A stretch of 64,000 nt of DNA from Flavobacterium phragmitis (GCF_900112575.1 NZ_FOMH01000007.1:1-64000); one strand, 5' to 3'; shown: positions 26,524 to 36,208, counted from the first letter of the stretch. The notes: generated by a model not told the origin, from the sequence alone. Made by a program: numbers and translations.

Positions 26524-26560
26524 AAAAAAACCTTAATAAATATTTTTTATTAAGGTTTTT
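26524..26560 (-). terminator. Terminator after lepA
   Basis: AAACCTTAATAAA pairs with TTATTAAGGTTT, with T runs on the minus strand. It separates lepA from the cassette, so the cassette needs its own promoter in 26495-26525 or relies on read-through. Confidence 0.75.
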
Positions 26561-26586
26561 CTCATATAAAAAGATTGGTTTATAAT

Positions 26587-26689
26587 CTAATCATTCAATT
26601 TCAAAACAGCCATAAATGCTTCTTGAGGAATTTCAACGTTTCCTACCTGACGCATACGTTTTTTACCTTTTTTCTGTTTTTCAAGAAGT
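26587..26689. repeat. Direct repeat copy 2 (3' end of intact lepA)
   Basis: The in-gene copy of the 103-bp repeat at 24608-24710. Together they flank the cassette in direct orientation, 1979 bases apart. Confidence 0.9.
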
Positions 26690-28383
26690 TTACGCTTACG
26701 CGAAATATCTCCACCGTAACATTTTGCGGTAACGTCTTTACGAAGCGCTTTAATCGTTTCACGAGCAATAATTTTAGCTCCAATTGCCGCTTGAATCGGA
26801 ATGTCGAATTGCTGTCTTGGAATCAATTCACGCAATTTTTCGGTCATTTTTTTACCGATGTTGTAAGCGTTGTCCTCATGAATCAATGCAGAAAGCGCAT
26901 CAACAGTTTGAGCATTCAAAAGAACGTCCAATTTCACTAATTTTGAAGTACGCATTCCAATTGGAGAGTAATCGAATGATGCATAACCTTTAGAAACGGT
27001 TTTTAAACGATCATAGAAATCGAATACAATTTCCGCCAAAGGCATATCAAAATTCAATTCAACACGCTCAGTAGTTAAGTAGGTTTGGTTGGTAATTAAA
27101 CCACGTTTTTCGATACATAAACTCATTACGTTTCCAACGAAATCGGCTTTTGTAATAATTGTTGCTTTAATAAAAGGCTCTTCAACTCGATCCAATTTTG
27201 AAGGCTCCGGTAAATCTGAAGGATTGTTTACAACAATTGGTGTTTCTGGGTGTTTCTTTGTGTAAGCTAAGTACGAAACGTTAGGAACTGTTGTAATTAC
27301 AGTCATATCGAACTCACGCTCCAAACGTTCCTGGATAATTTCCATGTGAAGCATTCCTAAGAATCCGCAACGGAAACCAAATCCTAGTGCCGCAGAACTT
27401 TCAGGAGTAAATACTAATGAAGCGTCATTTAATTGTAATTTTTCCATCGAAGAACGTAAATCTTCGTAATCTTCTGTATCAACAGGATAAATACCTGCGA
27501 ATACCATTGGTTTTACATCCTCAAAACCTGCAACCATATTCGTTGTCGGAACTTTTGCATCTGTAATCGTATCACCAACTTTTACTTCACGAGCTTCTTT
27601 AATTCCAGAAATCAAATAACCAACATCTCCAGCCGAAACTACATTTTTAGGAACCTGATTTAGTTTTAAAGTTCCAATTTCGTCAGCAAAATATTCGTTA
27701 TCAGTAGCCATGAATTTAATCTTCTGTCCTTTTTTGATTTCACCGTTTACAACTCTAAAGATTACCTCAATTCCACGGAACGGATTGTAAACCGAGTCAA
27801 AAATCAAAGCTTGTAACGGCTCTTCTGGATTTCCTTTAGGAGCAGGAATTTTTTCGATAATGGCTGCTAAGATATTCTCAACACCAAAACCAGTTTTTCC
27901 AGATGCATGAATAATATCTTCCAATTTACAACCTAATAAATCGATGATATCATCACTAACTTCTTCTGGGTTTGCACTTGGTAAATCGACTTTATTCAAA
28001 ACCGGAATGATTTCTAAGTCGTTTTCAAGTGCTAAATATAAGTTTGAAATCGTTTGTGCCTGAATACTCTGTGCCGCATCAACAATCAATAATGCTCCTT
28101 CACAGGCAGCAATAGATCTCGAAACTTCATACGAAAAATCTACGTGGCCAGGGGTATCAATTAGGTTTAAGATATATTCTTCGCCTTTGTATTTGTATTC
28201 CATCTGAATGGCATGACTCTTAATGGTAATTCCACGCTCGCGTTCCAGATCCATGTTGTCAAGCAACTGTGCTTTTTCTTCACGGGCTGTAACGGTTTGT
28301 GTAGCACTTAGTAATCGGTCTGCTAATGTACTTTTACCGTGGTCAATGTGTGCAATAATGCAAAAATTACGTATCTTCTTCAT
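26587..28383 (-). CDS. lepA: Elongation factor 4 (ribosome back-translocase)
   Basis: A translational GTPase of 598 residues, normal length. G1 [11 protein letters not shown]3 DTPGHVDF and G4 NKVDLP are all present, followed by EF4-specific parts including [14 protein letters not shown] and the C-terminal [12 protein letters not shown] and [13 protein letters not shown] regions. It acts on stalled ribosomes. Its last 34 codons are duplicated downstream at 24608-24710. The gene itself is intact. Confidence 0.97.
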   Translation of the reverse strand: MKKIRNFCIIAHIDHGKSTLADRLLSATQTVTAREEKAQLLDNMDLERERGITIKSHAIQMEYKYKGEEYILNLIDTPGHVDFSYEVSRSIAACEGALLIVDAAQSIQAQTISNLYLALENDLEIIPVLNKVDLPSANPEEVSDDIIDLLGCKLEDIIHASGKTGFGVENILAAIIEKIPAPKGNPEEPLQALIFDSVYNPFRGIEVIFRVVNGEIKKGQKIKFMATDNEYFADEIGTLKLNQVPKNVVSAGDVGYLISGIKEAREVKVGDTITDAKVPTTNMVAGFEDVKPMVFAGIYPVDTEDYEDLRSSMEKLQLNDASLVFTPESSAALGFGFRCGFLGMLHMEIIQERLEREFDMTVITTVPNVSYLAYTKKHPETPIVVNNPSDLPEPSKLDRVEEPFIKATIITKADFVGNVMSLCIEKRGLITNQTYLTTERVELNFDMPLAEIVFDFYDRLKTVSKGYASFDYSPIGMRTSKLVKLDVLLNAQTVDALSALIHEDNAYNIGKKMTEKLRELIPRQQFDIPIQAAIGAKIIARETIKALRKDVTAKCYGGDISRKRKLLEKQKKGKKRMRQVGNVEIPQEAFMAVLKLND

Positions 28384-28473
28384 TTTTAATATCGGTTCTC
28401 TAATCGATTTTAAGTGTTTTTTTGGGAATAATACACACTAAAAACAATTGCTCTAAAGCGTGTTATTAAGGCG

Positions 28474-28481
28474 CAAAGATA
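28474..28481 (-). promoter_or_regulatory. -7 box upstream of lepA
   Basis: The minus strand reads TATCTTTG (TAnnTTTG), about 90 bases before the ATG. Confidence 0.4.
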
Positions 28482-28546
28482 GCGCAAAGTTTTGGATTCT
28501 GGAATGCTGATCTCAGATAGTTGAAAGATGTGAATTAAAATTGGTG

Positions 28547-29248
28547 TTAATATTCAAAATTAAACCCTTTTTCAGTTAATTTTTTGTACATCTCGTCATC
28601 AAATTTATAAAGTTTAGCGGCTCTGTGCGAAACGTCTTTTTGCTTTTCATCCAATGCTGTAAGCAATTTCATGTGTAAAATTTTTCGTCTGAAATTGGAT
28701 TTGTCCAATTCGATGCCCAGAATTTCTTCATACAAATGCATCAATTGTAATAAGGTAAATTTTTCTGGCAGTAAATTAAAGCCAATTGGTGCCTGACGCA
28801 CACGATTACGAAGCTGTAATAAACTGAATTCCAGAATTTCATTATGATCAAAAATCAAATCTGGAATTTCGTTTATTTTATACCATTTGGCTTCAATTAC
28901 TCTTAAACTCGCTTTGATATTATAATCTTCCCGATTGACCAAAGTGTAATAACCAATGGTAACGACGCGTCTTTCTAGAACACGTTTCGGATTTGTAAAT
29001 GCTTTTAATTGTTCAAGATAAATATCTTCAAGTCCGGTAAGTTCCTGCAAAATACGCTGGGCGGCATCATCGGCACTTTCGTCGCGTTGTAACCATCCGC
29101 CGAGAAGTCCCCATTTACCTTTACTTTCGCCTTGCGCGTGCTGCACTAAGAGAACTTCGAGACTCTCTTTATTAAAACCAAAGAAAACACAGTCAATTGT
29201 GATTCCTTCAACAGCGGGTTTGTGGTCGTTAGTAGTTATTTCTGTCAA
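28547..29248 (-). CDS. Nudix-fold transcriptional regulator, copy 1
   Basis: A 233-residue protein with an N-terminal Nudix fold and a C-terminal winged helix (FTLLQLMHLYEEILGIELD, then NFRRKILHMKLL), the layout of the NrtR/AraR regulators. The Nudix box GWLQRDESADDAAQRILQEL lacks two of the catalytic Glu residues (RILQEL in place of REUxEE), so hydrolysis is unlikely and ligand sensing is expected. Bacteroides AraR of this fold controls arabinose use. It shares about three quarters of its residues, by eye, with the next gene, 47 bases upstream on the same strand. Confidence 0.82.
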   Translation of the reverse strand: MTEITTNDHKPAVEGITIDCVFFGFNKESLEVLLVQHAQGESKGKWGLLGGWLQRDESADDAAQRILQELTGLEDIYLEQLKAFTNPKRVLERRVVTIGYYTLVNREDYNIKASLRVIEAKWYKINEIPDLIFDHNEILEFSLLQLRNRVRQAPIGFNLLPEKFTLLQLMHLYEEILGIELDKSNFRRKILHMKLLTALDEKQKDVSHRAAKLYKFDDEMYKKLTEKGFNFEY

Positions 29249-29295
29249 TTTAGTGTTGTGTTTCGAAGTTTAAAAAGATTTTAATGAATTAAAAA

Positions 29296-30033
29296 TCAGA
29301 ATTCAAAATTAAATCCTTTTTGAGTTAATTTCTCATAGATTTCAGGATCAAATTTGTAAAGTTGTGCCGCTCGATGCGAAACATCTTTTTGTTTTTCATC
29401 TAAAGCAACTAATAGTTTCATATGAAGAATTTTTCTTCTAAAGTTAGGTTTGTCCATCTCGATTCCTAAAATTTCTTCGTACAATCTCATGAGTTGTAAT
29501 AAAGTAAATTTTTCAGGAAGCAGATTAAATCCAATAGGGGTTTGACGGACTTTGTTTCTAAGATGTTGTAAACTATAAGCTAGAATTTCGTTATGGTCAT
29601 AAATCAAATTAGGAATGCTGTTTATTTTATACCATTTGGCATCTGAAGCCGTAAAACCTGCCTTAATATTGTAATCTTCTCTTTTTACAAGAGCATAATA
29701 GCCAATCGTAATGACACGTCTAAGCGGAAAACGATCTGGATCTCCAAAGGCTTTCAGTTGTTCCAGATAAATATTGTCAAGACCAGTCAGCTCATTCAAT
29801 AATCGATGCGCTGCATTGTCTGTGCTTTCTTTTTTATAAATCCATCCTCCTGGCAGACCCCATTTTCCTTTACTGATACCTTCTCCGTGCTGCACCAGTA
29901 GTACTTCAAGACTGCCTTTGTCAAACCCAAAAATAACACAGTCAATTGTAATCGCATTCATAGCGCTGTGCTCATTTTTTGAAGCAGTTCTGTCATCTAC
30001 ATTTTCAACCATATTCAAGATAAATTTTGACAA
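29296..30033 (-). CDS. Nudix-fold transcriptional regulator, copy 2, divergent from susC
   Basis: Paralogue of the neighbouring regulator: Nudix domain (about 27-165), then a winged helix (about 170-240). Its Nudix box GGWIYKKESTDNAAHRLLNEL also lacks the catalytic Glu pair (RLLNEL), so it probably senses a sugar or nucleotide ligand and binds DNA. It is transcribed away from susC, across a 543-bp region with repeated candidate sites. The ATG at 30033 or the one at 30012 could be the start; the domain begins later and does not decide. It likely regulates the glycan locus. Confidence 0.82.
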   Translation of the reverse strand: MSKFILNMVENVDDRTASKNEHSAMNAITIDCVIFGFDKGSLEVLLVQHGEGISKGKWGLPGGWIYKKESTDNAAHRLLNELTGLDNIYLEQLKAFGDPDRFPLRRVITIGYYALVKREDYNIKAGFTASDAKWYKINSIPNLIYDHNEILAYSLQHLRNKVRQTPIGFNLLPEKFTLLQLMRLYEEILGIEMDKPNFRRKILHMKLLVALDEKQKDVSHRAAQLYKFDPEIYEKLTQKGFNFEF

Positions 30034-30287
30034 ATTAAATAAATAAAATGATTATTAGCCTTCTTCAAAGCTTTATATTTTTTTTAACGAAACAAAAAAT
30101 TGATAATCAGTTAATTAAAAATGCATTAAAAACTGCGTTAAAATATATTATTTCTTAAACGGCTGATTGTCAATTTTATAAAACGTTGATTTTTCTATAT
30201 TTTTTATTTCGATTTCATTTTTCTTTTTACAGCATTGATAAAAATGAAACAGTATTTCTCAGAATTGAAAAAAAATAACCCTAATAT

Positions 30288-30319
30288 TTTGTTAATATAG
30301 AAAATTTGTTTTACACTTG
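30288..30319 (+). promoter_or_regulatory. Candidate promoter of the susC operon
   Basis: TTTG at 30288-30291 and TACACTTG at 30312-30319 (one mismatch to TAnnTTTG) are separated by 20 bases. The implied leader before susC is about 250 nt. Confidence 0.4.
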
Positions 30320-30448
30320 TAGTCAAATTTACCATAAGATAAATTCAAATTGACTATAAGTAAAAAGGCAAACCTACAACTTAACTTAAACTTACCACAA
30401 ATGTTTTTTTAGAAATTGATTTTCGAATCGATTTTGATACTTATAGTC
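30314..30448. promoter_or_regulatory. Repeated candidate operator sites
   Basis: CACTTGTAGTC (30314-30324), GACTATAAGTA (30352-30362, inverted) and TACTTATAGTC (30438-30448). The last two are perfect complements of each other; the first differs at two positions and overlaps the -7 box. They may be binding sites for the Nudix-fold regulators. Confidence 0.4.
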
Positions 30449-30576
30449 TGCAAGTACTAAATGTTGGAAATGAGATTCAGGCCCTCATTTTTGATATGAC
30501 CTGCTTGGGAAGCTTTTCCAGATTTCTCTTAAGGTAGAAATTACTAACTATAACTTAAACTTAATCAATTCTTATT

Positions 30577-33500
30577 ATGAAAAGCAAAAATTGTATTAAA
30601 ACAACAAAGCTGTCCTATTTTATGGCGGTGCTGCTTAGCGTATTTATGATGCAGTTTGGATTTGCACAAGAATCCAAAACTGTAAGTGGAACAATCACTT
30701 CTGCCGAAGACGGATTTGGTGTTCCGGGAGCAACTGTACAAGTACAGGGAACAAAATCGAGTACGATTACCGATTTTGATGGAAAATATAAAATTGAAGC
30801 CAAAACAGGCGATGTTTTAGTAATTACTTTCGTAGGATTTAAAACACAGAATATTACAGTCGGCGCTCAAAAAGTAGTCGATGCGGTTTTACAGCCAGAA
30901 ACAGCGGAGCTTAAAGAAATTGTAGTAATTGGTTATGGTACTCAAAAGAAGAAAGTTAATACAGCTGCAACTTCTTTGGTATCAGGAAAAGACATTCAGC
31001 AGGTTGCGAGTCTTGATGTTACAAATGCCCTACAAGGCCAGGCTTCAGGGGTTTCTATAACTTCTTCTTCTGGTCAGCCTGGTGCGAATATGGTGGTAAA
31101 TATTCGTGGTGCTGGTACAGCGGGAAATAGTGATCCGCTTTATGTTGTAGATGGTGTTGTTGTGGATAACGGAATCGGATATTTGGATCCTTCTGTTATT
31201 GAAAGGGTTGACGTTTTAAAAGATGCTTCTGCAGCTTCAATCTATGGAGCAAGAGCAGCAAACGGGGTAATTTTGGTTACAACTAAAAAAGGAAAAGATG
31301 GTAAGATGAATGTGTCTTTCAATTCATATACAGGTTTTCAGCAGATTGCCAAAAAACTGGATTTGATGAATACACAGGAATACACAACAATCATTAATGA
31401 AGCGCTTGTAAATTCTGGATATTCTCCTTTATACACTAAAGCTCAAATTGCGGGATTTCCTAATACTGACTGGCAAGATTATTTATTTAATGAAGGTGCT
31501 ATTAAACAAAATCACTCTTTATTAATTACAGGTGGTGACCAAAAGTCTACAATTGCAACTGGTTTGTCTTACTATGGACAAGAAGGTATGATTGGTGGTT
31601 CAACAAGTCAGTCTCAATACGATCGTGTTACTTTTACTGTAAACTCTACTTCGGAGGTTATTAAAGATTATTTGAAAATTGGAGAAAACTTTACATTTTC
31701 AAATGTAAAATCAAGCGGTATTGCTGATGATGGTATTTACAACAATGCTATAAGATCCTTCTTAAATGCTGCTCCAATTGATCAGGTCTATGATGAAAAT
31801 GGAGGTTTTGCTCGTTCAATTATCTCAAATGACGTGACGAACCCTGTTGGATCTTTATATTATAACAATTTTAACCAAACCAAAACGAATCGTTATGTAG
31901 GTAATATTTTTGCTGAATTAAAAATTATAAAAGATTTGACTTTTAGAACTAGTTTTGGTGTTGACATGACAGACAGTAACTATCGTTCTTTCAGACCTGT
32001 TTATTCTCTTTCTTCAAATGATAATAACACAGTTTCAAGTGTTACTCAGAGTTCGACAAAATCAATGGGATGGATTTTTGAGAATACACTTCAATACAAA
32101 TTCAATTTAGCTTCTTCTCATAATTTTGATGTTTTAGTAGGTACTTCTGCTAAAAAGAATACTTCTGATTATATGGAAGGACAGGGAAGAAATTTAATTT
32201 TTGATGATTTTGCACATGCTTATTTAGATAATGCAAAAGACCCTACATCAAATGTAGTGAAAGGTAATCGTAGGGATTATGCAATTCAGTCTTACTTCGG
32301 ACGTTTATTGTACGACTACAACAATAAATACTTATTGTCGGCAACGGTTCGTCGAGATGGATCATCAGAATTTGGTCCAGATAACAAGTACGCAATTTTT
32401 CCTTCATTTTCTGCTGGTTGGAATTTAGATAAAGAAGCTTTCTTTAAAGAAAATAAAGTTTTGAATGCGTTTAAATTGAGAGCAAGCTGGGGACAAAATG
32501 GGAATGACCAATTTTCAAGAAGATTCGCTTATATGTCTGTGGTAAATTCAACAGATAAAACATACCACTTTGGAACAGGAGACGAAACATTATTAGTAGG
32601 TTCAAGCCCTGATCAGTTGGCAAACCGTAACTTAAAATGGGAAACTTCTGAACAGTTAGACTTAGGTTTTGATGCTACTTTGTTTGATAAATTGACCTTA
32701 ACTTTTGACTATTATGATAAAAAGACAAAAGACTGGTTGGTTCTTGCTTCTATTCCTGCTTATGCTGGAGCAACAGCACCTTACATAAACGGTGGAGACG
32801 TAAGCAATAAAGGTTTTGAAATTGGTTTAGGATATAGAACTCGTATTGGAAAAGATTGGAATTTTGGCATCAATGCAAACCTTTCTAAAAACAAAAATGA
32901 GGTATTGAGAATTGCTAACAACGAAGGAATTATTCATGGAGAATCTAACATTTTATTCCAAGGTTTAGATGAGATGAACCGTGTTCAGGTTGGAAAACCA
33001 ATGGGGTATTTCTACGGATTAAAAACAGCGGGAATTTTCCAAAATGCAGCTGAGGTTGCAGCGGGAGTTCAGCCAAATGCAGTTCCTGGAGATGTTCGTT
33101 TTGTAGATTTAAATGGTGATGGACAAATCGATGCTAATGATAAAACTCAAATTGGAGATCCAAATCCGGATATTAACTACGGTATCAATTTAGATATATC
33201 ATACAAAGCTTTTGATTTAACAATTAATACTTACGGTACGGCGGGAGGGCAAAATGTTTTTGGAATTCACGATTACACTCGTGCTTACACGAATAATACA
33301 ACAGATGTATTAAACAGATGGACAAGTGAAGGAACTTCAAATACAGTTCCAAGAGTAACTTACGGAACAGATGATAATGGTAACTACACTAAATTCTCAG
33401 ATTTGTATATTCAGGATTCAGATTTTTTCAGAATTAAAAATGCTACAATCGGATGTGATTTGACGAAGTTAACAGACAGATTAAAATTCTTCTCTAAATT

Positions 33501-33666
33501 CAGAGTATACGTTGCAGGAAATAACATTTACACATTCACTAAATACAAAGGAATGGATCCGGAAATTGGTTTCGGAAACGTAAATCAGTCTTGGGCAAAA
33601 GGAATTGATGTTGGATATTATCCACAGCCAAGAACTTATATGATGGGGCTAAATGTTAACTTTTAA
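30577..33666 (+). CDS. susC: SusC/RagA-family TonB-linked outer-membrane transporter
   Basis: A 1029-residue TonB-dependent transporter. After the signal peptide (MAVLLSVFMMQFGFA region), a carboxypeptidase-like regulatory domain (about 35-115; KTVSGTITSAEDGFGVPGATV) is followed by the plug with VVIGYGTQKKK and DPLYVVDGVVVD, and then the 22-strand barrel. It imports oligosaccharides using energy from TonB-ExbBD, with the SusD partner that starts 12 bases later as lid. It opens the polysaccharide utilization locus and is preceded by the regulatory region. Confidence 0.96.
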   Translation: MKSKNCIKTTKLSYFMAVLLSVFMMQFGFAQESKTVSGTITSAEDGFGVPGATVQVQGTKSSTITDFDGKYKIEAKTGDVLVITFVGFKTQNITVGAQKVVDAVLQPETAELKEIVVIGYGTQKKKVNTAATSLVSGKDIQQVASLDVTNALQGQASGVSITSSSGQPGANMVVNIRGAGTAGNSDPLYVVDGVVVDNGIGYLDPSVIERVDVLKDASAASIYGARAANGVILVTTKKGKDGKMNVSFNSYTGFQQIAKKLDLMNTQEYTTIINEALVNSGYSPLYTKAQIAGFPNTDWQDYLFNEGAIKQNHSLLITGGDQKSTIATGLSYYGQEGMIGGSTSQSQYDRVTFTVNSTSEVIKDYLKIGENFTFSNVKSSGIADDGIYNNAIRSFLNAAPIDQVYDENGGFARSIISNDVTNPVGSLYYNNFNQTKTNRYVGNIFAELKIIKDLTFRTSFGVDMTDSNYRSFRPVYSLSSNDNNTVSSVTQSSTKSMGWIFENTLQYKFNLASSHNFDVLVGTSAKKNTSDYMEGQGRNLIFDDFAHAYLDNAKDPTSNVVKGNRRDYAIQSYFGRLLYDYNNKYLLSATVRRDGSSEFGPDNKYAIFPSFSAGWNLDKEAFFKENKVLNAFKLRASWGQNGNDQFSRRFAYMSVVNSTDKTYHFGTGDETLLVGSSPDQLANRNLKWETSEQLDLGFDATLFDKLTLTFDYYDKKTKDWLVLASIPAYAGATAPYINGGDVSNKGFEIGLGYRTRIGKDWNFGINANLSKNKNEVLRIANNEGIIHGESNILFQGLDEMNRVQVGKPMGYFYGLKTAGIFQNAAEVAAGVQPNAVPGDVRFVDLNGDGQIDANDKTQIGDPNPDINYGINLDISYKAFDLTINTYGTAGGQNVFGIHDYTRAYTNNTTDVLNRWTSEGTSNTVPRVTYGTDDNGNYTKFSDLYIQDSDFFRIKNATIGCDLTKLTDRLKFFSKFRVYVAGNNIYTFTKYKGMDPEIGFGNVNQSWAKGIDVGYYPQPRTYMMGLNVNF

Positions 33667-33678
33667 TTTTTGAAAACG

Positions 33679-35259
33679 ATGAAAACATATATAAAATTAT
33701 TTGCTCTTTCAAGCTTACTTACTTTAGGAGCTTGTTCGGAAGATTTTTTGGAAAACGAACCATATACAGATAAGGTAACAGAGAATTTTTATAAAACACC
33801 ATCTGATGCTTTTGAAGGTTTGGTAGCCGTTTATGACGTATTGCAGAGAGAAGCTTACGGTACACAATTAATTGTGAGTGAGCAGGCTTCTGATAACTGT
33901 TTTGGAGGATTTGGAATTGCAGATCCAACTGTAGATTTACAATGGGATCGATTTCAATACACTACAGATAAAGATATGAATGCTCTAACATGGACAAATT
34001 CTTATCTTGGAATTTATAGAGCTAACGTTTTATTGGAAAACTTAGACAAAGTAAACTGGGGATCTCAAACAGCTTTAAAAACTAGATATGAAGCTGAAGC
34101 ACGTTTCTTAAGAGCGCACTTTCATTTTCAGGCGGCAAAAATGTTTGGAGATATTATTCCGCTTGATCATACTGTTACAACAAGTGAATTTGAACTACCA
34201 AGACAGACTCCAGAAGTTACTTATGCTTTAATTGCAAATGACTTAAAATTTGCAGCAGATAACTTAGGTCCTGAAAACTATTCACAAGCAGGAAATGCAA
34301 ACTATGGTCGCATTACCAAATGGGCTGCTGAAGCTTATTTAGCGAGAACATTTTTATTTTACACCGGGACTTACAACAAAACAGATTTAGCTGGTGTAGT
34401 TACAAAAGCACAAGCGACTACTTACATAAACGATGTTGTAAGCAACAGTGGTCACGGATTGGTAGCTGATTTTGCTAATTTATGGTTGGCGGCTTCTTTT
34501 GCAAATTTTGCTGGAGAAGATAATACAGAAATGGTTTGGGCTGTTCGTTTTAACGGTTCAGGAAAAGGTAACTGGGATCTTCACGAAGGAAACCGTTTTC
34601 AGGTTAACATTGCGCCACGTGGAGGTTCAATTGGAAGATATGCAACAGGATGGGGAGGAGCAACCGTAAATCCAAAATTAGTGGCAGCCTATGATAATGC
34701 AGATACTAGAAAAGCGGCTTCATTTATTGATTATGTAGGCGAAGGACTGAATTTTGATGCTCAAGCTAGGGAACAACGCCAGTATACTGGTTATTCTTGG
34801 AAAAAATATTGTCCAATTACAAATGAAGCTGGAACAGCAGTTGTAGAAGCAAACGGAGGAAATTTCCAAATTGACAACTATCAGGATTATGCTATTATTC
34901 GTTTTGCAGATGTTTTATTAATGGCTGCTGAATTGAATTTAGATACTAATGCAGCTTTGGCTCAAACAGATTTAGATAGAGTTCGTGATCGCGCATTCAA
35001 AAATACAGCACACAGAATTCCCGTGACAAAAGCTGTTATCATGGAGGAACGTCGTTTAGAGTTGGCATTAGAAGGATTACGTTACTTTGATTTAATCAGA
35101 CAAGGAATGGGTGTGATGAAATCTGCTATTGATAACAATACTGGAGATTCTCAGTTTAATGTGACCTTTAGACCAGAAACTTTAGGATGGTTTGCTTTAC
35201 CGCAATCGCAAATCGTACTTTCAAATGGTACTATTCAGCAAAATCCAGGTTGGAATTAA
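33679..35259 (+). CDS. susD: RagB/SusD-family glycan-binding lipoprotein
   Basis: Surface lipoprotein that binds the glycan and closes the SusC barrel. The lipobox LTLGACSEDFLEN puts the lipid on Cys; TPR-like helices and the SusD signature AEARFLRAHFHFQAAKMFG and MEERRLELALEGLRYFDLIRQ are present. ATG 33679 (MKTYIKLF) is better than the upstream TTG at 33670. Length 526 is usual. It is almost adjacent to susC, as in all SusCD pairs. Confidence 0.95.
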   Translation: MKTYIKLFALSSLLTLGACSEDFLENEPYTDKVTENFYKTPSDAFEGLVAVYDVLQREAYGTQLIVSEQASDNCFGGFGIADPTVDLQWDRFQYTTDKDMNALTWTNSYLGIYRANVLLENLDKVNWGSQTALKTRYEAEARFLRAHFHFQAAKMFGDIIPLDHTVTTSEFELPRQTPEVTYALIANDLKFAADNLGPENYSQAGNANYGRITKWAAEAYLARTFLFYTGTYNKTDLAGVVTKAQATTYINDVVSNSGHGLVADFANLWLAASFANFAGEDNTEMVWAVRFNGSGKGNWDLHEGNRFQVNIAPRGGSIGRYATGWGGATVNPKLVAAYDNADTRKAASFIDYVGEGLNFDAQAREQRQYTGYSWKKYCPITNEAGTAVVEANGGNFQIDNYQDYAIIRFADVLLMAAELNLDTNAALAQTDLDRVRDRAFKNTAHRIPVTKAVIMEERRLELALEGLRYFDLIRQGMGVMKSAIDNNTGDSQFNVTFRPETLGWFALPQSQIVLSNGTIQQNPGWN

Positions 35260-35276
35260 CTTAAAACAAATTGATT

Positions 35277-36146
35277 ATGAAACGTATATTATATATAGTA
35301 TTAGCGGCTGTAACAATCAGTTCGTTTTTATTCTCTTGCGAGCCTGTTGAAGATCGTGAAAGCTTACCTTCAGTGACACTTACTCCAGAAACACTTCAGT
35401 TTTCTATAACTCAAAATACAGCTAAAAAGAATGAAGTAGTATTAAAAAATGAAGACCCAACAGTTATTCCGTATTGGAGATATGTTGATGGTAACGGAAA
35501 TGAACTTGGACATTCTAATAAAAGTGATGATAAAGTAAATTTTCCTTTTGCTGGAAAATACACTATTTACTATACAGCATTTGTTAGAGGAGGTTCAGTT
35601 GAAGCTGCTCCAGTGACAATTGATGTTCCAGAAAACGATGATACTTTTTTCAGCGATCCTAGATGGGAAAAACTGACTAACGGACAAGCAGGGAAAACTT
35701 GGGTTTTATATATGACTGCACCTTTAGAGTTTATTGGAAATACGCCAAGCTATGTTAATAGAGCAGTGAGTGGGCCGGGATGGTGGCCAAATCTTTCTGA
35801 TATCTCTTGGGCTGGTTTGGAAAACAAAGATTGGGGAGAAATCACTTTTGATCTTGATGGAGGATACAATGTTTCGGTAACGCAGACAAACCCAACATTA
35901 GGAAGCACACAAAAAATAACCAAAGTAGGAACATTCAATTTTAGTCTTACAACAGGTGAAACAAACGACAGAATTTCTTTTAATGGTGGAACAGAAATGC
36001 TTCACCCAAATGAAGCTAGTTATTTCAGTCCGTCATTCAGTTTTACCAATGTAAAAATTGTAGAACTTACCGATACAAGTTTATGTTTTATTGCTATTAG
36101 AGCTGATAATGATTATTTGATTTATCACTTAGTACCAAAATCATAA
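35277..36146 (+). CDS. Surface lipoprotein, probable glycan-binding protein
   Basis: Lipobox SSFLFSCEPVED marks a lipoprotein. Residues about 30-110 form a PKD-like domain (YTAFVRGGSVEAAPVTIDVP), and the C-terminal half contains the aromatic-rich stretch GPGWWPNLSDISWAG, as expected for a sugar-binding face. It lies 17 bases after susD, where surface glycan-binding proteins usually sit in such loci. I do not recognise a named family. The start at 35277 was taken instead of the TTG two codons upstream. Confidence 0.7.
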   Translation: MKRILYIVLAAVTISSFLFSCEPVEDRESLPSVTLTPETLQFSITQNTAKKNEVVLKNEDPTVIPYWRYVDGNGNELGHSNKSDDKVNFPFAGKYTIYYTAFVRGGSVEAAPVTIDVPENDDTFFSDPRWEKLTNGQAGKTWVLYMTAPLEFIGNTPSYVNRAVSGPGWWPNLSDISWAGLENKDWGEITFDLDGGYNVSVTQTNPTLGSTQKITKVGTFNFSLTTGETNDRISFNGGTEMLHPNEASYFSPSFSFTNVKIVELTDTSLCFIAIRADNDYLIYHLVPKS

Positions 36147-36160
36147 GTTAGTTAGTTTTG

Positions 36161-36208
36161 AAGTCTCAGTTTTAAACATATTTCTAATGTGCTTTAAGAC
36201 TGAGACTT
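36161..36208 (+). terminator. Hairpin after the surface lipoprotein gene
   Basis: AAGTCTCAGTTTTAA pairs with TTAAGACTGAGACTT (one G-T pair). It may act as an internal attenuator separating the binding/import genes from the enzymes. Confidence 0.5.

Larger units (their letters stand above)
30034..30576. other. Divergent regulatory region of the glycan locus
   Basis: 543 bases without a gene. It holds a candidate promoter (30288-30319), three TACTTATAGTC-like sites (30314-30324, 30352-30362, 30438-30448) and hairpins near 30468-30490 and 30501-30521. The remainder is AT-rich with no clear element. Confidence 0.6.

Noticed and set aside
24608..26689. The lepA end duplication as a sequencing or assembly artefact
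   Set aside because: The copies differ at five positions, four of them silent, and are joined to different flanks with their own terminators. An artefact would give identical copies.
28547..30033. Nudix proteins as ADP-ribose or NTP hydrolases
   Set aside because: The catalytic Glu residues of the Nudix box are missing and a winged helix is present.
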